Below are positions 1 through 8,700 of a stretch of 46,669 bases of DNA, piece after piece. The stretch is from a virus. Positions within the stretch are counted from its first letter, which is position 1. Every line of letters starts with the position of its first letter. The translations under genes and the position numbers were made by a program. The stretch spans positions 1 through 46,669 of IMG/VR virus record IMGVR_UViG_3300029267_002225; one strand, given 5' to 3'. The notes under the pieces are model-generated. The model saw only the letters and a program-made list of their open reading frames with translations. It searched no databases and was not told the DNA's origin.

Positions 1-1559
1 ATATGGCCGACGGTGATGCGCGGCTTGTGTCCACCGACGCCGAGCGGCTGTCATACGGCGATACGCTGACACGCGAATGGCGGTACGTGAAGCTGTCCGC
101 CATGCCGAACGACGGTGACGAAGGTGGCATCGTCGGAGACCCGATGGCTGACGGTGTGGAATACGGCGGAGATTATGTTGTCAGCGAATACCAGACCGGC
201 ATATCCGAGGACGGATGCTGGGGTATTGTCCGGCAGACGCTTATCAAGGTGGCTGAGACGTTGGCGGACCCTCGTTATGTGTCAGAACAGTGGGATGAAC
301 TACGCACGGGCCATGTTCTGGTTCGAGAGTTCAAGTACCTGAAGCTTTCCGTGATGAGCTCACTGTCAGACCCTGGCGGCATACTGATAAACGGGCCAGA
401 GGCCGACGGTGTAGCATACGCCGGGAATTATGTTATTTCTTCTGTGGATAGTGCGGAGACGAAGCATTATGGGATCATTCGGCAAACGCTGAGTGCGGTC
501 AATGTGAACGGCGCGCTTCCGACAGGCGTTGAGCTCGCAAAAGAGGAAGTGCTCCGGCAATACGACTACGAAGAAGGTGAGATGGCTGCGGTAGTCTATG
601 AGTATTACCACCTGCATCCAGAACAACAAAGCACATATATCGCTCTGGATGGACCATCTCCCTCGGCCTCGTATGAAGTGAAAGAAAAGCGGTGGCGCAT
701 CGAGGAAGACCGCACTGGTACACTTTCGGTATTGTGGACTAAAGCAACGTGGGAAGGCGGTGCAAGTGCCGATCTGGTCGAGTCCGTGTCTGGCCTGGAC
801 ACCGAAACGGACCACAACGTAGAGCGCACCAAGATATACCCAGGCATCCCCATTGAGGAGGTGCAGAGCCGGCTGGACAGTCTCAGGACGACAGATGACG
901 CTGATGCTTACCACGTAACCTCTGCCCGTATTGTCAACCGGCGCAACGGGGGCGCGGACATCAAGCAGGACCGGGCCTACGCCTATACAACTGATTCCGC
1001 TTTCATCCTTGAAGTGGACTATGATGATGACGGAGTGACAGTAATTGGCGGCTCACGGTTCTGGCCCAATTTGACCCCGAGCGCAGCAAACAGCAAAATC
1101 ACTGATCTGGATGATGACGCCAACTTCACATTGCTTGGGGCGAGCATCAACACCTCGCGTATTACCCGGCGCGTTGATGAGCGTACAGGGCTGGTTACGG
1201 TTATTCAGAGCGGGTTGGCGACGAATAATCTGGACAGCAAGATATTGCCGTCCCGTCGGCCGACGCGGCTACTTGATCAGGATTATGCAGAGCAATACTT
1301 CATCATGGACCTGAATGGTGATCGGTGGCGCGTGACTGTATCCCATCTTGTTACCGCCAGCCGATCCACGGCCAATGCGCGACTGAACTCCAGCACGTAC
1401 AACACACAGAACGACGACGATCAGCCCATACTGCAACGGCAGGCCGGAGCGACCGGCAAGACGTTCGGGCGGCTGGTTTATCTTCCTAACATTGGAAAAT
1501 GGAAGGCGACGGGCGTGAAGTTCGAGAAGGCTGAATCGGCATTCGGGGATGTAGTCTAA
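1..1559 (+). CDS. Modular repeat virion protein, 3' part (gene begins at 45717)
   Basis: This is the C-terminal part of a gene cut by the window ends. The 130-bp terminal overlap puts this frame in phase with the ORF starting at 45717; joined, it encodes about 793 residues. The N-terminal half consists of tandem modules of 84-89 residues, each with a YGD.LVR.W-like start, an ADG..Y.G.YV segment and a GxVRQTL.KV end; two modules lie here (about positions 39-290 and 290-510). The C-terminal half, from about 540, is not repetitive and looks like a fibre or baseplate-like domain. It sits between the head-tail gene at 44683 and downstream fibre genes, and its TAA overlaps the next ATG (TAATG). A virion or tail-spike-like role is inferred from context; I recognise no named domain. 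Confidence 0.8.
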   Translation, partial: MADGDARLVSTDAERLSYGDTLTREWRYVKLSAMPNDGDEGGIVGDPMADGVEYGGDYVVSEYQTGISEDGCWGIVRQTLIKVAETLADPRYVSEQWDELRTGHVLVREFKYLKLSVMSSLSDPGGILINGPEADGVAYAGNYVISSVDSAETKHYGIIRQTLSAVNVNGALPTGVELAKEEVLRQYDYEEGEMAAVVYEYYHLHPEQQSTYIALDGPSPSASYEVKEKRWRIEEDRTGTLSVLWTKATWEGGASADLVESVSGLDTETDHNVERTKIYPGIPIEEVQSRLDSLRTTDDADAYHVTSARIVNRRNGGADIKQDRAYAYTTDSAFILEVDYDDDGVTVIGGSRFWPNLTPSAANSKITDLDDDANFTLLGASINTSRITRRVDERTGLVTVIQSGLATNNLDSKILPSRRPTRLLDQDYAEQYFIMDLNGDRWRVTVSHLVTASRSTANARLNSSTYNTQNDDDQPILQRQAGATGKTFGRLVYLPNIGKWKATGVKFEKAESAFGDVV

Positions 1560-2320
1560 TGGCTGAGGCGGAGAAAACCAAGCAGGGCGGCGAGAGCGGC
1601 GATATTGAGCCGAAAGAGCAAGCCCCGGTTTCGCTGCCGGATGCTCCTACAGAGCAACAGCGGGATCAATGGAATCGCACATTTGCTGACACCGGTGACG
1701 AAGGCGTGGGTGAAGCGACGCGAAATGAGTTGCGCGAAGAGTTTGGCATAGACGACATTGTCACTGAATCCGACATACTCAAGATCAAGCTGGCTCGCGA
1801 GAAGATATTGCGAGAGATGGAGGCGGCCGAGGCCACGAAGGTCCGCAACCTCAATCGATCCAATGCAAGTGTTGCGGCGTCTGAATCGCAATACAACACC
1901 ATGCAGATAGAATACATGTATGCTGCCGATGGTGCTCACAGGATTGAAGACGGCGGCCATATTCCGACATTCGAGTCGGACATGAGCTATCGCACCCAGT
2001 CCTTTGGCTACTATCATTCCGCGCAGCGAGAGGTGACGATCCGTGCAGGCCGCGTGTGGTTTCAGGGTGCGAATCGTATTGACGTAACCGAGAGCACAGT
2101 GTCACTCACCGGGAATCCTGCATATGTGTTTCTTATGGTCAACCGGAGCGACTTGAGTTGGGAATACAAAGTGCTGGCCAGCTTTCCGACCCCGAACGCC
2201 ACATATTTCTGGCAACCGCTGTATCACTTTGTGTTAAGAAGCGACGGGAACGACTACTATCTTGGAGACGATTTTCGGTTCGATATCGTGCAAGACTTGC
2301 CACTGGTGGCCCCATCATGA
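1559..2320 (+). CDS. Tail-region structural protein, unknown
   Basis: Encodes 253 residues. It starts at the ATG overlapping the upstream TAA and ends in an ATGA overlap with the next gene, so it is translationally coupled on both sides. The first 100 residues are charged and Glu/Lys-rich with coiled-coil character. The rest is richer in aromatic and beta-type residues (for example a Tyr/His/Phe-rich stretch near residue 190 and the end at VAPS). That two-part shape, an alpha-helical N-terminus and a beta-rich C-terminus, is common in phage fibre or adaptor proteins. No family is recognised; a virion role is inferred from its place among structural genes. Confidence 0.7.
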   Translation: MAEAEKTKQGGESGDIEPKEQAPVSLPDAPTEQQRDQWNRTFADTGDEGVGEATRNELREEFGIDDIVTESDILKIKLAREKILREMEAAEATKVRNLNRSNASVAASESQYNTMQIEYMYAADGAHRIEDGGHIPTFESDMSYRTQSFGYYHSAQREVTIRAGRVWFQGANRIDVTESTVSLTGNPAYVFLMVNRSDLSWEYKVLASFPTPNATYFWQPLYHFVLRSDGNDYYLGDDFRFDIVQDLPLVAPS

Positions 2321-4515
2321 AAACAAGCACCTGCCTATTCATATTGCTATTCAGTTGCATGACCGCGAATGCTCAATGGGACGGCTTCCCGCTTGCCGAC
2401 AAGACCAACACCACCACCTACTACACAGTTGGTCCCGATTTTGGAGTGATTTCGCAACTGTGGTGGGCCGTGGCAGAGCGGCTGGATGTGTGTCAGAGTG
2501 AGCGAAACGTGGTTCAAGTAGGTCTCCCTTCCTTTGACGTGTTTGCCGGATACAGCAGTAAGGTCTACACAGTGACGAATCACTTTCCCTCGTTCAGCGT
2601 AACCAACACCTTCACGAACACGATTGTAGTCACCGAGTTAGCAAACGGGGGAGTAAATACGCGGGTGGTCTATACTTCTTCGCTGGGAGTGGTTACTACA
2701 AACCAGCCGCCAGTTGATCCTTATTTTTTCTATTACGGGCAGTTAATCTATCCTTTGCTCTATTATTACGACGATGATGAGGAGGAATTCACCTCGCTGA
2801 CGCAATTCGTGATTACGAACCTGTCAAGCACCGGAGATGCGAAATACGACGAGTGGTTCGGGCGGACGAATGCGGCCGGAGCAAATCCAACGAATCTGCC
2901 CGTGCACGACAGCGTATCTCTGTATTACTACCAAGATGTTGGATGGTACACGAATTACACGAATACTGGATGGGGGCGCATTGGATTTGTGAATGACTCC
3001 CCTGGTAGGAATCAGGGCAAAAACCTTGCTCTTTTGACGCACGAGTATGGCCCGACAAACATGCTCATGGCCGAGTTTGTATTCTCTCCAACAGGAACGA
3101 ATCAGTCGGCAGAATGGACTTTCCGAGAGGTGCAAGAGGTGCATTATAGATCGTCGGGTCCGGTTTACACTGAGACCAATTCCGGCTGGCAGGTCTGGAT
3201 GAGCTGCGAGTCACCTTCCAATGAACCAGCATCAGGTTCAGTGAAAGTGTTCGGGCAGGCTTTTGCTCCGACGAATTGGATTTTTGAGTCACTCCAGATT
3301 ACAACATCGGCGGCTGCTACTGTGGCAATTTCAACAAGTGCCCCTGTAGCTATACCCATCCAGTTCAAGTCAATCACAAACTGCCAGCCGGTGACTGCCA
3401 GCGTGCCGACCAACTCATTTCTGCATTTCCGTGTAACCAACAGCGTGAAAACTTATGCCGGGCTAGAGGTTGTGCCACATCGTCTTTATCGAGACATGCT
3501 GGATGAATTGTACTATCTGTTCGATGCTCTGCGATGGATACAAGATGAGGCCAACGCGGTGAACAGCACAAACGTGAGCCCGGACTACTTTTACGGCGAG
3601 GCGACTTGGACGGGATACGGCTGGGAGGCAGCCTACACGAACCGGGAACTGGTAGAGGAATACCTCCTTGCCACTGAGTTTCCGGGCGAATATCTGGATT
3701 CGGCACCAAACACAGAGTCGGTATCAATTGTTCCGCCTTCCGAAGAATACGACATTGACCGGATTTTCGGGGTCCTATCAAGGGCGTCAACAACTGTATC
3801 CAGCATATCCCGCCCGGGCTGGGACTATCGTTTCTGGTACGACAGCAGCGCCGATATGGTGGTATCTAATGGCCATACAAACGCTGCGACGGTGTCATAC
3901 ACAGTGGAGGGAGAAGAAAAAACCTATAATTCCGGTACAATTTCTGTTCCGCCAGAGTCTATTGTGACGCACCCATGGTCTCTGAGCAACGAGTTCTATT
4001 CCTTTACGGCCACCGGAGCTACGCATATACTAGACGCCAACCCAAAGTGGGATATTACCGTCGGCTACAACGCGCCCGACATGAGCGTAAATGTAGAAAA
4101 CTGGTCCGTTACAGCTACTAAGACACGGCCATACATTGAAGCATACCGTCAATGCGCGGCAATTCGTAGCATTGAATACGAGCCATGGGGCGTGCGATAC
4201 TTGAACAACGACCGCACGAACCTGGCCTCGGCCCGTGATCTGTATGCGCAGGGCACGAATCCGCCTGTTGATATACAGTCGTTCTTTGTGTGGGACTGCA
4301 CGAATAACATGATTCCGAACATGACCACTACCCAAAAGCATTACGTTGCAACGCTGGGCACGAACAAAAACAAGCATGTTTACTACGGCCGGACTAGCTT
4401 TGACACCAACACTCCACCCTTTTACAATGAATATGGGCAAAAGGGATATTGGATACGTGATGCGTTGTTCTTGAGAAGATGGGACGTAGAGAATGGGTTC
4501 CGGTTCGTAGACTGA
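2317..4515 (+). CDS. Secreted Thr/Asn-rich fibre-like protein with Sec signal peptide
   Basis: The start at 2317 (ATGA overlap with the upstream stop) gives 732 residues and places a clear signal peptide at the N-terminus: MKT, a hydrophobic core FILLFSC, then TANA as a signal peptidase I type site near residue 19. An upstream in-frame start at 2158 would bury the signal and is rejected. The mature protein is very rich in Thr, Asn, Ser, Tyr and Val, as in beta-structured extracellular proteins, with repeated TNT/TNTT motifs. It lies in the structural operon, so a receptor-binding or fibre function is plausible, but export by Sec is odd for a virion protein assembled in the cytoplasm. No named domain recognised. 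Confidence 0.75.
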   Translation: MKTSTCLFILLFSCMTANAQWDGFPLADKTNTTTYYTVGPDFGVISQLWWAVAERLDVCQSERNVVQVGLPSFDVFAGYSSKVYTVTNHFPSFSVTNTFTNTIVVTELANGGVNTRVVYTSSLGVVTTNQPPVDPYFFYYGQLIYPLLYYYDDDEEEFTSLTQFVITNLSSTGDAKYDEWFGRTNAAGANPTNLPVHDSVSLYYYQDVGWYTNYTNTGWGRIGFVNDSPGRNQGKNLALLTHEYGPTNMLMAEFVFSPTGTNQSAEWTFREVQEVHYRSSGPVYTETNSGWQVWMSCESPSNEPASGSVKVFGQAFAPTNWIFESLQITTSAAATVAISTSAPVAIPIQFKSITNCQPVTASVPTNSFLHFRVTNSVKTYAGLEVVPHRLYRDMLDELYYLFDALRWIQDEANAVNSTNVSPDYFYGEATWTGYGWEAAYTNRELVEEYLLATEFPGEYLDSAPNTESVSIVPPSEEYDIDRIFGVLSRASTTVSSISRPGWDYRFWYDSSADMVVSNGHTNAATVSYTVEGEEKTYNSGTISVPPESIVTHPWSLSNEFYSFTATGATHILDANPKWDITVGYNAPDMSVNVENWSVTATKTRPYIEAYRQCAAIRSIEYEPWGVRYLNNDRTNLASARDLYAQGTNPPVDIQSFFVWDCTNNMIPNMTTTQKHYVATLGTNKNKHVYYGRTSFDTNTPPFYNEYGQKGYWIRDALFLRRWDVENGFRFVD

Positions 4516-4527
4516 CAGGAGAGTACG

Positions 4528-5724
4528 ATGGCTGCACGCAGAAAAACAGGATCAAACACGCGAAGCCCTCTTCGTGACGAACTGGGCTCAGATGAGTTGG
4601 CCAGTCTGGCTCGCGAACGAGCAAAGGCTGCAAAGTCGGTTCTGGGCGACAGAAAGCCTGGTGCAAGCCCCGCACTGCCGCCGCCGGCAAGCAAAAGCGA
4701 GTTCATAGAACAGGAAGCGCAACGGCGCCTTGGACGTACTCGGCAGCCCACGGCGTCATCGTCGCGGGACGAACGCAGGCTTGCAAGTGGGCTTACTCCG
4801 GAAGAGCAACGGCAGCAGTCGCGAATGTTTGGGGCTCGTGCGCAGGTGCGTTCCGACTTGGAAGGCAGCGGTGGCAGCAGGTTGCGGGAGTCGCTGGAAG
4901 ATAGGGAACGTCAATTCCGGCAACAGCGAATGTCAGAGCGAAATCTTGCCTACCGCCTTGCTCCTGAGCAGGCGCGACGCGAGACGGAGCTGCAACTAAC
5001 GCAAGCACGCGGAGAGGCCGGATTGGCAGAAAGCGGAGTGCGTTCAGCGTTTGCGGAACGGGGTCAAGTGGTTGCGGGCGAAGAACGCCGAAAGGACATT
5101 GCGGCGAGGGGCGAACAGGAGTTAGAGCAAATTTCGGCACAAACTCAGTCGGCCCTGGACGTGATGGAGAGAAAGGGAGAGATCGACTCCTCGCTCGCAG
5201 TGCAAGAGCAACTGAACGAGTATGCGATGGCTGTAGCCAGCGGTGATGTGGTTGGCACGGAAGAATACGACAAGCGGTTCACCGATTCGTTAGAGGGCCT
5301 GAAGATGGAGTCGCAGTTGAGCTTGCTGGCGCAACAGGAAGCGTCGGCGGCTAATGCGTTTGCCGTGCAGTATTCACAGGCTGAAGACGACACAGAGCGA
5401 AAAGCTTTGCAAGAGACTTATGAAATGGCAAAGGACAAGATCCAGCAGACTCGGAAGAATGTTCTGGGCGGCGGGCAAAGGCGCGAGTCAAGCTATGGCC
5501 AGAGCCGCACCGCGGAGAAAGATATTCAAGCAGGCGAGATGGCCTTCAGCACAGCCGATTACAGGCGCATTGAAGCCAATGCGAGCCGGATGTCTGTGGG
5601 TGAGCTGAATGACGCGGCTGAAGACATCCGTGCACAGATTGCCGCCACGAATGATGCGCCTGAGCGGATAATGCTACAGCGCAAGCTTGATGTTGTAGCT
5701 GATGTACAAAGAAGGCGTTTGTGA
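4528..5724 (+). CDS. Coiled-coil, Gln/Arg/Glu-rich structural protein
   Basis: Encodes 398 residues behind an AGGAGA Shine-Dalgarno (SD) sequence. Composition is dominated by Arg, Glu, Gln, Ala and Ser, with long predicted helical coiled-coil stretches (about residues 70-320) and almost no hydrophobic segments. It lies directly upstream of the very large 1752-residue protein. By analogy with T7/P22-like podoviruses, where small helical proteins accompany the large ejection protein, it may be an internal or ejected virion protein. This rests on context and composition only; no family was recognised. Confidence 0.7.
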   Translation: MAARRKTGSNTRSPLRDELGSDELASLARERAKAAKSVLGDRKPGASPALPPPASKSEFIEQEAQRRLGRTRQPTASSSRDERRLASGLTPEEQRQQSRMFGARAQVRSDLEGSGGSRLRESLEDRERQFRQQRMSERNLAYRLAPEQARRETELQLTQARGEAGLAESGVRSAFAERGQVVAGEERRKDIAARGEQELEQISAQTQSALDVMERKGEIDSSLAVQEQLNEYAMAVASGDVVGTEEYDKRFTDSLEGLKMESQLSLLAQQEASAANAFAVQYSQAEDDTERKALQETYEMAKDKIQQTRKNVLGGGQRRESSYGQSRTAEKDIQAGEMAFSTADYRRIEANASRMSVGELNDAAEDIRAQIAATNDAPERIMLQRKLDVVADVQRRRL

Positions 5725-5726
5725 TA

Positions 5727-8700
5727 ATGGCCGAACCACGATCCAACACTGCGGCGGAACGACTGTTTGAGGGAACGTCGGTGCTCGAACCTGCAATGCA
5801 GGACGATGAAAGCGCGGAGAACAATCTCTCTGCGAGCGACCGACTGTTTGCCGGGGTGGGCAGAGATGCAGCAGAGCAAGCGGAAAGCCCGGCAGAACGA
5901 CTGTTTGCCGGAGTTGGGGACTCCACGTTGCCGGAGCCTGCCATACAGCCTGAGCCCCTGTCTGTGTCCCCGGTCGAAGCAGAGCCCAAGTCGGAAGCAA
6001 CACTGGAACCCAAAGCGACGCAAAAGCCGCAGCCGGACGCCGAGACTGATCAGGAAAAGACGGCGCGGCCTTCTGTGCTGGACGGTGTTGTAAAGAAGCA
6101 CCTTGCCCCAACGAAGCCGTCATTGCGTACTGCACTGCCTACAGAGGGACAACCGCCTTCGGAAGACGAGATGGATACGGCCGAAAAGGAGCGACTGGCA
6201 AAACTCGCCCGCACAGACCTGATTGCAGAAGAGCAGCGCATGGAGCAGATGTCGGATGCCAGAGGAGACATGACAGAGGATGATATGCGGACTCTGCGCC
6301 TGTTGCCCGATGAGTTGAAGCGACGGCGGAAGTTGCAGGCTCGTGTTCGCATCGGAGCACTTGAATACAACCAGAAATCCAAGAGCGTGTGGGGCATGGG
6401 GGTGGCGAATACAGGAAGGGGTATATTGCGCCTTGGGCTTCGGGCGCATCACTACTCACCGTTGCCAAGACTACTGGGATACCATGATGAGCTGGGGCAG
6501 TTGCGCGAAAAAATGGCCACGCCGATTGAGGATGAGACGGAGATTGCTGCAATGCTGTATGCTCCGGCCAAGCTGGGCCAGCAGTTTGTTGTGCAGCGGA
6601 CGCGTGGGGTAGTGGGCTTTGCAGCTACGGCACCTCGGGCGGTATCGCATGTATCCAAAAAGCTTGTTGGCGAAACACAATACAGTCGATTAGTGGATTC
6701 CATCACGGACTGGGCCGACAATCCGACTACCGCCGAGAAAGAAGTTCAAGGATGGCTGCAAGAGGAAGCGGAATCGTACTCCAAGCGTGCTCTCAGCGTG
6801 CGCAAGCAGGCGGCGGAACTGAAAGCAAAAGGCAAGAATGAAGAAGCGGAGCGCTTGGAGGCGAGAGCGGATGAGATTTTGCGCCAAAAAGCGACATTCG
6901 AGGCCACTGACAAAGGTGCTTCCATTGCGATTGGGTTGTTGCAGCTCATGATGGACACGTCTCTTATGGCAAAGGTGCCTATGCCCGGAAGCGCGACAGC
7001 GGCGCAAACCACGAAGACGGGGCGCGTGATTGCAAAGGCACTAGGACCAGGCGCGAAGTATATTGTTCCGGGCCTGAACAAATCCCGCACGGCGATTGTG
7101 AAGACGGCTTTGGCCCGTGGATTGTTGAGTTATGTAACCACTCCGGGCACGCAGAAAGAGAAGGCTCAGTCAGCCGGGCTGACGATAGCGTACCTGATGA
7201 CGCCTTTCGCAAGCAGTGCTGTTCCAAAGGCGCCTGTGTTGGCAGACATTGGCTTGAATACATTGATTACCAGTTTTGTGGCTGGAGGGCATGGCGATGC
7301 GTGGGAGCAGGCTAAGCGCGAGCAGCCGAACAACCTTGCTGAGCGCATGAAGCTTTTTGCTACCTTGGCATTGCCGGATACGCTTGCGGATATTTTCGGA
7401 TCACTCGGAACGCGGTCGATACCCTGGAAGCAGGCTGAATCAGTTGCTCGCGCCAAGGTGGCAACAATGCCAGATGGCGATGAGATCAATCGGCAGATGG
7501 AGCCGATACTGGAACAGAGTCGCATTCCCGTAGACGAAGTACGCATAGAAGGCGATATCCCACCCAAGGTGTCAGAACGGATTCAGCTCAAAAAGAACAA
7601 CCTGGACCCGGAAACTGAAAAGATCATCGACGCGTCAGTCTACGGCGACACACCCAAAGAGCCAGCGAGCGCGGAAGCGATACGAGCCGAATGCCGCGAA
7701 TACGAACGCAAGCTTGCTGAGTCTTTGGGTGGGCGTGCAGATAGAATTGACGTAGCCGATGATCCGCTTTCACCTATCGCCCTGCAACGGGAGATGCAGG
7801 TGGAGTTGCCGCGTTATCAGTTGTGGGAAGTGGCAAGGCGGTTGAATGACCATTTGCCGCCCAGCAAAAGAATAAACAAGACTCTGTCGAAAGACAACAT
7901 GGCCGTTGCGGTGGCAGAGGGCATAGCGGCATTCCGCGATGACGTAGATCGTATCTTTGCATCCGGCGAGACGACCGTGAAAGAAGCGAGAGAGATTGCT
8001 CAGGTGATGAACAAGGTGTTGCCGCCGGATGAGCGGGTCAACATGAAGCTGTCTGGCCAGGACTTATTTGACGCTGTTGACACGCGGTTGCCGTTGCTTG
8101 ACAAGGAATTGGTTCCTCTGATTGAGCAGAACATTCCGCGGACGGATGTCGAGCGGATGGCAAACACCGCGAATGAGTTGTTGTCTGAAGGCGAACAGGT
8201 GCAATTCCGTGTTACTGATCCGGAAACAGGCAAGAAGCGGACGGTTGGGCAAGCTGAGTTGCTTGAACAACTTCGAGCAAAATCAGAATTGGTAAAGCCT
8301 GCCACAACGCGATCGTTGCGACTTATCGAGCGTGCTGAACAAGACTCGTCTCTTGATGCCACCAAGCTCGATCAGATACGGCTGGCAAAGACAGGGCAAC
8401 GCAGTGGTGACAGTAAAGATATGACGCAGCAGGAAGCGGCTGCATATCTGACCACTCTGCGCAACACGGAGCGGTATATCAAGGCAGATGCCGCGAAGAA
8501 GCCGAAGAATAGGTTCAGGCTGCCGAATGGGCTGTTGAATGCCAAGGTGGCAAGATCCGCGTTTCGGCAATTGCGGCGTGTCGGTTCCTATTTAACCTTG
8601 AGTTCTGCTAACCTTGTGGACATCAGCCAAGGCAAAGATGTACGGGCACTGGTGTTCCAGAGACTGCAACGGGCTGAGGCGCGTGCGGCGGGCCGCTTAC

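Noticed and set aside
366-914. Minus-strand ORFs across the structural genes (for example also 9015-10397 and 35426-36424)
   Set aside because: They are antisense shadows of strongly supported rightward genes, lack SDs and have unusual His/Arg/Cys-rich composition.
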